This document shows positions 5,557 through 12,742 of a DNA stretch of 13,302 nt, piece after piece. The stretch covers positions 1 to 13,302 of the forward strand of contig CABVBV010000051.1 of the NCBI GenBank assembly GCA_902496595.1, read 5' to 3'. How positions within the stretch are numbered: the stretch's first letter is position 1; every line of letters starts with the position of its first letter. The stretch is from an uncultured Eubacteriales bacterium (GTDB lineage Bacteria; Bacillota; Clostridia; Oscillospirales; Oscillospiraceae). A program made the translations under genes and the position numbers. The notes under the pieces are model-generated. The model was given only the letters and a program-made list of their open reading frames with translations, searched no databases and was not told where the DNA came from.

Positions 5557-7906
5557 TTTTGAGAAATACAGGGTACACGAGGTGGCAAAGGACTTCGGGC
5601 TGCCCTCGAAGCTCATAGCCGAGATACTGACGAAATATGCTTCTGCGCCGAAGAACCATATGCAGGTGCTGGAGGACGGGGAGCTGTCCCTGATATTTGA
5701 GTATCTCACGCAGCACAACCAGTGCGCGTCGATGGAAGAGCTGTTCAAGGTGCCCGAGCCGAAGCCTGCGCCGGAGCCGAAGCCTCAGCCGAAGGCACAG
5801 GAGCCGAAGGAGCAGGCAAAGCCGAAGACCGCTGTGGAGCAGAAGCCCGCACAGGAGCCGAAGCCGCAGGCACAGGAGCAGGCAAAGCCGAAGGAGGAGA
5901 AGCCGCACGTCCCGAGACAGGAGCCGAAGAAGCGCGTGATAGATACGAGAGGCGGCGGCAACGTGAACCTCGGCAAGTATGACGAGAGGTTTGACCGTTT
6001 GGCGGGCGCACACGCAGGAGAGAACGAGAAGCGCGGCAAGGAAAAATTCCAAAACAGGCAGAAGCAGCGCCAGCAGCAGGCTGCGGCCAGCGCCAAGAGA
6101 AGGGCCGAAGAGCGCGAGCGTATGCAGAAGCTCCAGTTCGAGATAGCGAAGAAGGCCCAGCTCAAGGTGCAGATACCGGACGCCATAGGCGTGGGCGAGC
6201 TGGCCTCAAGGATGAAGAAATCCGGCACCGAGGTCGTCAAGGCCCTCATCAGGAACGGCATCATGGCCTCCCTGTCCGACATCATAGACTACGACACTGC
6301 TGCCCTGGTCGCAATGGAGCTCGGCTGCAAGGTTGAGCGCGAAGTCGTCGTGACTGTCGAGGAGAAGCTGATAGACGACAGCGAAGACAGGCCGGAGGAT
6401 CTGGTGCCGAGGGCGCCGGTAGTCGTGGTCATGGGCCACGTCGACCACGGCAAGACCAGCCTGCTGGACTACATCCGCAAGGCGAACGTCGCGGCTGGCG
6501 AGGCAGGCGGCATCACGCAGCACATCGGCGCGTACACCGTGAACGTCAAGGGCAGCCCCGTCACCTTCCTGGACACCCCGGGCCATGAGGCTTTCACCTC
6601 GATGAGGGCCAGGGGCGCGTCAGTGACGGACATCGCCATCCTCGTCGTCGCGGCAAACGACGGCATCATGCCGCAGACGATAGAGTCCATCAACCACGCG
6701 AAGGCCGCGAACATACCAATAGTCGTGGCTGTGAACAAGATGGATATGCCGGGCGCGAACCCGGAGCGAGTAAAGCAGCAGCTCACCGAGTACGACCTCG
6801 TGAGCGAGGAGTGGGGCGGCGACACCATCGTCTGCCCTATATCCGCGAAGACCGGCGAGGGCATTGACAATCTCCTGGAGAACCTGGTCATCCTGGCCGA
6901 GATCCAGGAGCTGAAGGCGAACCCGAACCGCGCCGCCAAGGGCGCGGTAATCGAGGCGCGGCTGGACAGGGGCAGGGGCCCGATCATGACCGTGCTGGTT
7001 CAGAACGGTACGCTCCACCAGGGCGATATCATCATTGCGGGCACGGCAGTGGGCCGTGTGCGCACCATGATAAACGACAAGGGCCAGAGAGTGACCGAAG
7101 CCGGGCCGTCGATACCGGTGGAGATCGCGGGCATGAGCGAAGTTCCCGGAGCTGGAGACACCTTCAACGCCGTCGCGGACGAGCGCATGGCGAGGGAGCT
7201 GGTCGAGGAGCGCAAGCAGCAGGAGAAGGATAAGACCCTCGGCGTGGCGAAGAAGGTCACGCTCGACGACCTGTTCGCCAGGATCCAGCAGGGCGAGATA
7301 AAGGACTTCAATATCATCGTGAAGGCCGACGTGCAGGGCAGCGCCGAGGCGGTCAAGACCTCGCTGGAGAAGCTGTCGAACGACGAGGTGCGCGTGAAGG
7401 TCATCCATTCCGGCGTGGGTGCGATATCCGAGTCGGACGTCATGCTGGCGGCGACCTCGGGCGCCATCATCGTGGGCTTCAACGTGAGGCCGGACAACGC
7501 CGCGAGGGATAACGCCGCAAGGGCGAACGTCGAGATGAGGATGTACAGGGTCATCTACGACTGCATAAACGAGATCGAGGCCGCCATGAAGGGTATGCTG
7601 GCTCCGAAGTTCGAGGAGCAGGTAATCGGCCACGTGGAGATCAGGCAGCTGTACAAGGTCTCGAAGGTCGGCACTGTCTGCGGCTGCTACGTGCAGGACG
7701 GCAAGGTTCAGCGCGGCTGCAAGGTGCGCGTCGTGCGCGACGGTATCGTGGTGTTCGAGGGCGAGATGGCCTCGCTCAGAAGGTTCAAGGACGACGTCAA
7801 GGAGGTAGCCTCGGGTTACGAGTGCGGCATCCAGATCGAGAAGTTCAACGACGAGCGCGAGGGCGACATCATCGAGGCCTACGTGATGAAGCAGATAGAG
7901 GGATAA
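5549..7906 (+). CDS. infB: Translation initiation factor IF-2
   Basis: IF2 is the GTPase that brings initiator tRNA to the 30S subunit and promotes 50S joining. The 785 residues are arranged as a first IF2_N helical domain (about 3-55), a low-complexity PEPKP/AKPK-rich linker (69-128), a charged helical stretch (about 145-210), a second IF2_N-type domain (near 210-265), then the GTPase. G1 is GHVDHGKT at 296-303, G3 DTPGH at 342-346, G4 NKMD at 396-399, and G5 is in ISAKTGEG; the GGITQHIGAY switch I motif is intact. Domains II-IV follow, with NIIVKADVQGSAEAV in domain III and the IGHVEIRQLYKVSKVGTVCG strand in the fMet-tRNA-binding C-terminal domain. ATG 5549 overlaps the ylxQ stop. Confidence 0.98.
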   Translation: MSSFEKYRVHEVAKDFGLPSKLIAEILTKYASAPKNHMQVLEDGELSLIFEYLTQHNQCASMEELFKVPEPKPAPEPKPQPKAQEPKEQAKPKTAVEQKPAQEPKPQAQEQAKPKEEKPHVPRQEPKKRVIDTRGGGNVNLGKYDERFDRLAGAHAGENEKRGKEKFQNRQKQRQQQAAASAKRRAEERERMQKLQFEIAKKAQLKVQIPDAIGVGELASRMKKSGTEVVKALIRNGIMASLSDIIDYDTAALVAMELGCKVEREVVVTVEEKLIDDSEDRPEDLVPRAPVVVVMGHVDHGKTSLLDYIRKANVAAGEAGGITQHIGAYTVNVKGSPVTFLDTPGHEAFTSMRARGASVTDIAILVVAANDGIMPQTIESINHAKAANIPIVVAVNKMDMPGANPERVKQQLTEYDLVSEEWGGDTIVCPISAKTGEGIDNLLENLVILAEIQELKANPNRAAKGAVIEARLDRGRGPIMTVLVQNGTLHQGDIIIAGTAVGRVRTMINDKGQRVTEAGPSIPVEIAGMSEVPGAGDTFNAVADERMARELVEERKQQEKDKTLGVAKKVTLDDLFARIQQGEIKDFNIIVKADVQGSAEAVKTSLEKLSNDEVRVKVIHSGVGAISESDVMLAATSGAIIVGFNVRPDNAARDNAARANVEMRMYRVIYDCINEIEAAMKGMLAPKFEEQVIGHVEIRQLYKVSKVGTVCGCYVQDGKVQRGCKVRVVRDGIVVFEGEMASLRRFKDDVKEVASGYECGIQIEKFNDEREGDIIEAYVMKQIEG
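5752..5935 (+). repeat. Low-complexity PEPKP/AKPK coding repeat in infB
   Basis: Imperfect repetition of GAGCCGAAG- and GCAAAGCCGAAG-type units encodes the Pro/Glu/Lys linker, with the motifs PEPKP, AQEPK and EQAKPK recurring between residues 69 and 128. Such linkers vary in length between IF2 proteins. The reading frame is intact. Confidence 0.7.
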
Positions 7907-7908
7907 CA

Positions 7909-8289
7909 TTGGCAGGAACATCTAACAGGATAGGCAGGACGAACGACGATATACAGAGAGTGCTGTCCGAGCTGCTGCGCCAGGTGAAAGATCCAAGGGT
8001 GCAGCAGGGCATGATAAGCGTGACCCGTGTGGAGACCACGGGCGACCTCAGGTATGCGAAGGTCTGGCTCTCGGTGCTCGGCGAAGTGGACGAGCGGGAG
8101 TTCAAGCGCGGGCTCAAGAGCTGCGGGCCGTGGCTGCGGCGCGAGCTGGGCTCGGCGCTGAGCCTGCGTTATACGCCGGAGCTGGTGTTCGAGTTGGATC
8201 ATTCGATAGAATATGGAGCCCATATCAGCAGGCTCATAGAGCAGCTGGACACCGGCAGGGAGGACGAGGATGCACCTGACGGCGAGTGA
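7909..8289 (+). CDS. rbfA: 30S ribosome-binding factor RbfA
   Basis: RbfA is a KH-type protein that binds helix 1/helix 45 of 16S rRNA during late 30S assembly and in cold adaptation. The start is TTG 7909, 2 nt after the infB stop, with GAGGGA 5 nt upstream inside the end of infB. It yields a 126-aa protein of normal family length beginning LAGTSNRIGRTNDDIQRVL (first residue read as Met). Typical segments are LLRQVKDPRV, ISVTRVETTGDLRYAKVWLSV and the C-terminal LRYTPELVFELDHSIEYG strand-helix. The frame is also open upstream to 7822 inside infB, but those codons do not match the family. The last 20 nt overlap nrnA. Confidence 0.93.
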   Translation: MAGTSNRIGRTNDDIQRVLSELLRQVKDPRVQQGMISVTRVETTGDLRYAKVWLSVLGEVDEREFKRGLKSCGPWLRRELGSALSLRYTPELVFELDHSIEYGAHISRLIEQLDTGREDEDAPDGE

Positions 8290-9217
8290 GTGCGCGGCCT
8301 TTCTGCGCGAGAACGACGGCTACCTGATAATCAGCCATAAGCGCCCGGACGGGGACACCCTGGGTTCGGGCGCCGCTCTCTGCTCAGCTCTGAGAAGGCT
8401 GGGGAAAACTGCGTACTGCATAAAAAATCAAGAGACGACTGATAATTATAAGCCCTACGTCGAGGCCTATACGGCCCCCGAGGGCTTTAAACCGTCGTGC
8501 GTGACGACGGTGGATGTCGCAAGCGAGGGCCTGTTCCCGGATGGAGCCCCGGAGAAGGTGCGGCTGGCGATAGACCACCACCCGTCAAATTCGGGCTTTG
8601 CAGAGCAGACTTGCCTCGCAGCCGAGCGTTCCTCCTGCGGCGAGCTGATCTTGGAAATCATAAAGCTCCTCGGTAACGGTGTCTCACGCGAGGAGGCGCA
8701 GCTGCTGTATATAGCCGTGAGCACGGATACTGGTTGCTTCCAATACTCAAATACCAACGCAGCGACTTTGAGGGCTGCTGCCGAACTTATAGAACTTGGC
8801 GCGGATAATTCGGAGCTGAATATCAGGTTTTTCCGCACCCAGAGCAGGGCGAGAATGAAGCTGGAAGGCATGATGCTCAGCGGGATGCGGTTCTATCGTG
8901 ACGGAAAGATATCCGTCGTCACGGTCACGCTGGACATGATAGCCCGAGCGGGGGCGACGGAGAACGACTGTGAAGACCTGGCCGGCCTCGCGGGCAAGGC
9001 CGAGGGCTCGGTTGTGAGCGTGACTGTAAGGGAAGTGGAACCTGGCGAGAGCAAGTTCTCACTGCGCTCGAAGCCGGGCGTGAATGTGTCGGACATCTGC
9101 GCGGCCTACGGCGGCGGCGGCCACGCCATGGCGGCGGGCTGCACGATTTACGCGGAACCCGAAGCGGCGCTGGAGCAGATGCTCCGCACGATAGATGAGC
9201 TATGGCCGGAGGACTGA
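8270..9217 (+). CDS. nrnA: DHH/DHHA1 phosphoesterase, NrnA-type oligoribonuclease/pAp phosphatase
   Basis: NrnA removes nucleotides from 2-5-nt RNAs and dephosphorylates pAp to AMP, which supports RNA turnover and sulfur assimilation. The 315-aa protein has the manganese-binding motifs of the DHH family: SHKRPDGDTLGS with His23, Asp27 and Asp29, Asp82 in TVDVAS, the DHH triad at 102-104 in AIDHHPSN, and Asp153 in STDTGCFQYSNT. The C-terminal DHHA1 domain ends in GGGGHAMAAG (281-290), the substrate-binding loop. ATG 8270 follows a GAGG-like site within rbfA and overlaps it by 20 nt. Another DHH specificity, such as c-di-AMP breakdown intermediates, is possible, but gene position and length favour NrnA. 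Confidence 0.9.
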   Translation: MHLTASECAAFLRENDGYLIISHKRPDGDTLGSGAALCSALRRLGKTAYCIKNQETTDNYKPYVEAYTAPEGFKPSCVTTVDVASEGLFPDGAPEKVRLAIDHHPSNSGFAEQTCLAAERSSCGELILEIIKLLGNGVSREEAQLLYIAVSTDTGCFQYSNTNAATLRAAAELIELGADNSELNIRFFRTQSRARMKLEGMMLSGMRFYRDGKISVVTVTLDMIARAGATENDCEDLAGLAGKAEGSVVSVTVREVEPGESKFSLRSKPGVNVSDICAAYGGGGHAMAAGCTIYAEPEAALEQMLRTIDELWPED

Positions 9218-10080
9218 GCGGCATACTGCTCGTGGATAAACCCGAGGGTTGGACGAGCCACGACGTAGTGGGCAGGCTGCGCAGGATAACAGGCCAGAGG
9301 CGCATAGGCCACTCCGGGACGCTCGACCCCATGGCCACGGGCCTTCTGGTGGTGTTCCTGGGCCGCGCCACGAGGGCTGTGGAGTTTGCCGAGGGCCACG
9401 ACAAGAGCTATACTGCCCGGCTGAGACCGGGCCTCACGACGGATACGCTGGATACTACTGGCAAGGCGCTCAAGGTATCGACAGAACGCCCGACAAGGGC
9501 GGAACTGGAATCGGCGCTCAAACGTTTCCGAGGCGATATCGAGCAGCTGCCGCCGATGTATTCTGCAATAAAGCAGAACGGGAAAAAACTCTACGAGATC
9601 GCCCGCGCAGGCGGAGAGGTTGAGCGAAAACCACGGCCTGTTACGATATACAGGCTCGAATGTACCGGCGAGAGCGAGGACGGGGATTTTGAGCTCGAGG
9701 TGGAGTGCTCCAAGGGGACGTATATCCGCACGCTCTGCGACGACATAGGGCGCGAGCTGGGCTGCGGGGCCTGTATGTCCGGCCTGCGGCGGACGCGCTC
9801 CGGCGGCTTTGAAGTGAAGGACGCGCATACGCTCGAGGAGATAGAGCGACGCGGCGCTCAGGAGTACCTTTTGCCTGTGGACGCGATGTTCGCGGGCCGC
9901 CCCATCCTGCTCATAAAGGACGGGAAGACGGAGAGGGCGCTGCGCAACGGCATGGACGTGAAGCTCGACGCGGGTTTCGAGGGAGAGTGCCGCGTGTATT
10001 CGAAGGATGGGGAGTTTTTGCTGCTCGGAGTTGTTAAAGACGGAGCCTTGCATACGATAAAGAGCTTTTTCGAGGTATGA
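9202..10080 (+). CDS. truB: tRNA pseudouridine(55) synthase TruB
   Basis: TruB converts U55 in the T-psi-C loop of tRNAs to pseudouridine and acts as a tRNA chaperone. The 292-aa protein opens with GILLVDKPEGWTSHDVV and carries the catalytic Asp42 in HSGTLDPMATG. YSAIKQNGKKLYEIARAG and CSKGTYIRTLCDDIGRELG are the further conserved motifs. The C-terminal part (about 215-292) has the RPILLIKDGKTERALRNG segment of the small TruB C-terminal domain. ATG 9202 lies inside the end of nrnA (16-nt overlap) without a strong Shine-Dalgarno, so translation is probably coupled to nrnA. ribF starts 4 nt after the stop. Confidence 0.96.
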   Translation: MAGGLSGILLVDKPEGWTSHDVVGRLRRITGQRRIGHSGTLDPMATGLLVVFLGRATRAVEFAEGHDKSYTARLRPGLTTDTLDTTGKALKVSTERPTRAELESALKRFRGDIEQLPPMYSAIKQNGKKLYEIARAGGEVERKPRPVTIYRLECTGESEDGDFELEVECSKGTYIRTLCDDIGRELGCGACMSGLRRTRSGGFEVKDAHTLEEIERRGAQEYLLPVDAMFAGRPILLIKDGKTERALRNGMDVKLDAGFEGECRVYSKDGEFLLLGVVKDGALHTIKSFFEV

Positions 10081-10084
10081 GCCC

Positions 10085-10984
10085 ATGGCTGATAAAAAGA
10101 GAGTAATAGCCCTCGGCTTTTTTGACGGAGTCCATATAGGTCACGCCGCGCTCCTGGATATGACAAAGCGCAGAGCGGCCGAGCGCAGGGCTACGCCCGC
10201 AGTGCTGACTTTCGACACACACCCGGATACGCTGGTGAAGCGAGTTGAGGTGCCGCTCATAAATTCGGCGGAGGACAGGGCTTCGATAATAAGGGGCCGG
10301 TTTGGCATTGAAAGCGTCATATTCATCCATTTCAATGAGGACATGATGCGAATGCCGTGGCAGAACTTCGCGGACTCGCTGAGGCTGGAGCTGGGCGCCT
10401 GTCATCTGGTGGTGGGCTACGACTTCTCATTCGGCTGGAAGGGCCTGGGCCGGCCCGCAAGGCTGGCCGCATACTGCACGAAGTACGGCATGGGCTGCGA
10501 TATCATCTCCGCCGTCTGCCGTGACGGAGAGGTCGTGAGTTCGACCAGGATCCGCAAGCTGCTGGAGGACGGCAAAGTGGAAGAGGCCAACGCGCTCCTG
10601 GGCCACCCGCACTTTCTCGTGGATAAAGTCCATTACGGATTCAGGTTGGGACATAAACTCGGTGCGCCGACGATCAATATGCGCTTCGCCGACGGCGTAC
10701 TCGTGCCGAGACACGGAGTGTACGCGGCAAAGGTCTTTCTGGACACGGGCGAGAGCCTCATGGCCGTCACCAATATCGGCGTGCGCCCGACGGTTTCGGG
10801 CGGCGACCGCGTGTCCGTGGAGAGCTATATCCTGGATTATGACGGAGACCTCTATGACCGCAGAGTAAGAGTCGAGTTCCACAGCTTTCTCAGAGACGAG
10901 CAGCGCTTTCCAAATACGGCAGCCCTGAAGGAGCAGATCCAGAGGGACGCCGAGGCAACAAGAGCATACTTTGCGTCAAGATGA
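10085..10984 (+). CDS. ribF: Bifunctional riboflavin kinase/FMN adenylyltransferase RibF
   Basis: RibF phosphorylates riboflavin to FMN and adenylates it to FAD. The N-terminal nucleotidyltransferase domain has GFFDGVHIGH (11-20), the adenylyl-transfer HxGH-type motif, GYDFSFGWKG (111-120) and SSTRIR (152-157). The C-terminal kinase domain has GHKLGAPTINM (189-199; Thr and Asn of the PTxN motif are kept), TNIGVRPTV and the VESYILDYDGDLYDRRV block with the expected catalytic Glu at 246. The usual HG dipeptide before the kinase loop reads VHYG, a mild variation. The 299 residues are standard length. ATG 10085 lies 10 nt after a GAGG in the end of truB. It is the last gene of the operon; the often-following rpsO is absent. 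Confidence 0.95.
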   Translation: MADKKRVIALGFFDGVHIGHAALLDMTKRRAAERRATPAVLTFDTHPDTLVKRVEVPLINSAEDRASIIRGRFGIESVIFIHFNEDMMRMPWQNFADSLRLELGACHLVVGYDFSFGWKGLGRPARLAAYCTKYGMGCDIISAVCRDGEVVSSTRIRKLLEDGKVEEANALLGHPHFLVDKVHYGFRLGHKLGAPTINMRFADGVLVPRHGVYAAKVFLDTGESLMAVTNIGVRPTVSGGDRVSVESYILDYDGDLYDRRVRVEFHSFLRDEQRFPNTAALKEQIQRDAEATRAYFASR

Positions 10985-10986
10985 AT

Positions 10987-11019
10987 ACGCCCCTCTTTTC
11001 CATTTGAAAAGAGGGGCGT
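10987..11019 (+). terminator. Perfect 14-bp hairpin ending the rimP-ribF operon
   Basis: ACGCCCCTCTTTTC (10987-11000) pairs perfectly with 11006-11019 around a 5-nt loop, 2 nt after the ribF stop. The following CAGTCTGTC lacks a proper T run, so it may need the AT pairs at the top of the stem or help from NusA. It is the first half of the second two-hairpin element. Confidence 0.7.
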
Positions 11020-11028
11020 CAGTCTGTC

Positions 11029-11070
11029 AAAAAAGCCCCGCAGAGTTTCGCGGCCGAACTCTGCGAGGGC
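11029..11070 (-). terminator. Intrinsic terminator of the methyltransferase gene
   Basis: Read on the minus strand, GCCC-T-CGCAGAGTTCG pairs with the complementary half (plus positions 11055-11070 with 11035-11050, one bulged base on each side) and is followed at once by TTTTTT (11034-11029). This is a canonical intrinsic terminator 32 nt after the minus-strand stop at 11103. Together with the ribF hairpin it separates the two convergent units. Confidence 0.8.
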
Positions 11071-11102
11071 TCCTGAGTAAAATGAACGAAGCGACCCTTT
11101 GC

Positions 11103-11960
11103 TCAGAGGGGCTTGCTGAGCACCACGCTGCCGTGCAGGTCGCAGATGGGAAGAGGTAAAATAGAGTTCCTGCCGCAAAATTCCGATACCGCCTTGCCCG
11201 CTCCGGGATACTGCTTCCCATTCACATCGTGTACCATAATGCAGCCGCCGGGACTCAGCCTCGGCCAGAAAAGCTCCAGCGCCGAGAGAGTCGGCGCGTA
11301 GAGGTCTGCATCCAGCGAGACAAAAGCAAAGCCGAGGCCCTCGCAGCCGAGGAAACTGTCGGGGAAATACCCGACTCTGAAATCTGCAAGCTCAGGATGG
11401 GGCAGCACGGCCCTTACGTCCTCCACACTCGTGTCGGAGAAATCCCCTGTCTTCGCACCTGAGAGCCCCAGACTGCGCTCAAGCTCCACATCGCTCTGCG
11501 TAAAGCCTCCAAAGGTGTCGAAAAGCAGCAGCGGACGGTCTGGAAATGCGGCGTTTATAAGCCTTGCAAAATCTCCACGGTATACTCCCAGCTCCGCAGC
11601 ACAGCCCTCTACGCCGAGCGACCTGATCTGCTCCGCAAGCAGCCTCATCACAGCAGCCCTGGCGTCAAATACCTTGAGCTGCCACGGCCTTATGAGCTCT
11701 CCTCTGTAACCGAGCCCGGCCAACTGCGCCTCCATTTGAAAGGCCCTCTCATCGTCCAAAACGCAGAGCAGGATGCAGTCCGGAGCCAGAACCATCGCGT
11801 CGTCCGGCGAGAGCACAGGCAGGCCAGACACCAGCCCGCCCTGCCTCACCGCAGAGTTGTCAATAAAACATAGCGGCTCATACTCCGCCGCAAGCAGCCT
11901 CAGCAGCATCGTACCGACCTGACCTGCCCCGAAAAGAGCGGCTCTCTTCACAATAACCAT
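11103..11960 (-). CDS. Rossmann-domain/TylF-MycF-type methyltransferase fusion
   Basis: The C-terminal two thirds resemble TylF/MycF SAM-dependent sugar O-methyltransferases. AELGVYRGDF (122-131) is the SAM-binding motif I; FDTFGGF (147-153), RVGYFPDSF, FVSLDADLY (213-221) and MVHDVNG (242-248) follow, with the acidic residues expected to hold metal. The first roughly 95 residues form a separate nucleotide-binding Rossmann domain: FGAGQVG (10-16), FIDN at 32-35, then GLPVLSPDD, like the N-terminal domains of PglD-type or sugar epimerase proteins. This suggests action on a glycan or nucleotide sugar, but the substrate is unknown. ATG 11960 has a GGGGG run only 1 nt upstream; GTG 11951 (codon 4) would have 10-nt spacing and may be the true start. 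A promoter lies at 11986-11994 and a terminator at 11029-11070. Confidence 0.8.
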   Translation of the reverse strand: MVIVKRAALFGAGQVGTMLLRLLAAEYEPLCFIDNSAVRQGGLVSGLPVLSPDDAMVLAPDCILLCVLDDERAFQMEAQLAGLGYRGELIRPWQLKVFDARAAVMRLLAEQIRSLGVEGCAAELGVYRGDFARLINAAFPDRPLLLFDTFGGFTQSDVELERSLGLSGAKTGDFSDTSVEDVRAVLPHPELADFRVGYFPDSFLGCEGLGFAFVSLDADLYAPTLSALELFWPRLSPGGCIMVHDVNGKQYPGAGKAVSEFCGRNSILPLPICDLHGSVVLSKPL

Positions 11961-11985
11961 ACCCCCAGAGTTTCAACTGCCGGGT

Positions 11986-11994
11986 ATTATATCA
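11986..11994 (-). promoter_or_regulatory. Extended -10 promoter for the methyltransferase gene
   Basis: On the minus strand TGATATAAT forms a perfect extended -10 element (TG-n-TATAAT, with TATAAT at plus 11991-11986). No good -35 box is seen 16-18 nt upstream, as is common for extended -10 promoters. The TGA at its 5' end is also the stop codon of the vanY-like gene. The predicted start is near 11979, about 19 nt before ATG 11960. Confidence 0.6.
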
Positions 11995-12741
11995 CAGCTC
12001 CGCTTGCAGCGCCACATATTCCTCAAGACAGAGCCCATTATCCATTATGTAAACCGCAGCTTCAACTCCGACATAGCGAAAATGCCAGGGCTCCCAGACG
12101 ATGCCCGTCAGCTCGGACTTGTCCGGAGGATAGCGCAGGATAAAACCGTATTCGGCGCAGTGCTCCTCTAGCCAGGCGGCCTCTTCCGTGTCGGCCCAAC
12201 CCTCGTCGAGCCAGGGGTGGTCATTTGAGATTATGTCAACCGCAAGACCAAGCTGGTGCTCGCTGGTGCCGGGCCTCGCCACCTCGTCGGCGGCTATTTC
12301 CTCGGCCTCGTCGCGTTCGAGGCCCGTTTCGGCCATGACTCTTTCGACCTTGTTCTCGAAGAGGGTCTCCTGCGTGGCCCAGTCGCGCCAGGCGGAAGCG
12401 ACCTCGAGATCCATGCCCGCGGCGCGTCCTGCGGCAAGGAGATCGCGCAGGGCCTGAGCTGCGCGGGCGTCGAACAGATAGCAGTTTTCGGCTTCCTCGG
12501 TCTCAACGGAGAAATCTTCCGGCAGGGGCTGCGCCTCGCTGACGATCCTGAGTTTCCAGTCCTGCTCCTTCACCGGTGCGGGCAGCTCCGGCGCCTGGGC
12601 CTGCGTCGCGGGAAGCGCCGGGGAGGCGTATGCCTTTTCCGCAGCCTTGTCCCCATGCAGCCTCCCGGACAGTTCCACCGCGCCCATACCCATCAGCAGC
12701 ACCATGACAACAACAATCAAAAACAACATAAGCCTTTTCAT
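11992..12741 (-). CDS. Membrane-anchored VanY-type D-alanyl-D-alanine carboxypeptidase (M15B)
   Basis: M15B metallopeptidases remove the terminal D-Ala from peptidoglycan stem peptides outside the membrane. The 249-aa protein begins MKRLMLFLIVVVMVLLMGMG, a single N-terminal hydrophobic segment (about 4-20) that would anchor or export it. A Pro/Ala-rich spacer (about 38-60) and the peptidase domain follow. The zinc and catalytic motifs are intact: SAWRD (116-120), SEHQLGLAVD with His162 and Asp169, and EPWHF with Glu217 and His220. ATG 12741 has AAGGA 7 nt upstream; the frame is open to 12792, but that extension runs through the leader hairpin. Vancomycin resistance should not be assumed: no vanR/S/H/A-like neighbour is present, and many Clostridia carry such housekeeping enzymes. 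Confidence 0.9.
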   Translation of the reverse strand: MKRLMLFLIVVVMVLLMGMGAVELSGRLHGDKAAEKAYASPALPATQAQAPELPAPVKEQDWKLRIVSEAQPLPEDFSVETEEAENCYLFDARAAQALRDLLAAGRAAGMDLEVASAWRDWATQETLFENKVERVMAETGLERDEAEEIAADEVARPGTSEHQLGLAVDIISNDHPWLDEGWADTEEAAWLEEHCAEYGFILRYPPDKSELTGIVWEPWHFRYVGVEAAVYIMDNGLCLEEYVALQAEL

Positions 12742-12742
12742 C

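Larger units (their letters stand above)
10987..11070. repeat. Two-hairpin intergenic element, copy 2
   Basis: The first hairpin (10987-11019) is followed by the linker CAGTCTGTCAAAAAA (11020-11034) and a second hairpin (11035-11070) with outer GCCC/GGGC, a bulged A at 11066 and an inner stem CGCAGAG.../...CTCTGCG. The linker, outer stem and bulge match copy 1 (884-953), while the inner stem sequences differ but still pair. Confidence 0.5.

Noticed and set aside
5752..5935. Repeat array suggestive of CRISPR or tandem-repeat DNA
   Set aside because: The units are irregular, in frame and encode the known variable linker of IF2. No spacer structure is present.
5697..5982. Short Arg/Ser- and Ala/Glu-rich frames overlapping the infB linker
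   Set aside because: They are frame-shifted readings of the repetitive PEPKP-coding DNA.
7822..7908. N-terminal extension of rbfA inside infB
   Set aside because: It is Arg-rich out-of-frame translation of infB. TTG 7909 gives the proper RbfA N-terminus and length.
6620..7921. 433-codon open frame on the minus strand opposite infB
   Set aside because: It lies wholly antisense to a fully conserved IF2 gene. Its His/Asp/Leu-rich composition is what reverse-complement GC-rich codons produce, and it has no recognisable motif.
9148..10086. 312-codon minus-strand frame opposite truB
   Set aside because: truB on the plus strand has every family motif. The antisense frame resembles no protein family.
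11081..11159. Short plus-strand frame beginning ATGAACGAAG, resembling the nusA start region
   Set aside because: It has no Shine-Dalgarno, runs antisense to the end of the methyltransferase gene and gives a 25-residue peptide with no features. The similarity to the nusA start is probably chance.
11992..12741. Vancomycin-resistance locus
   Set aside because: Only a VanY-type peptidase is present, without a van ligase, dehydrogenase or two-component genes. Such peptidases are common housekeeping enzymes.
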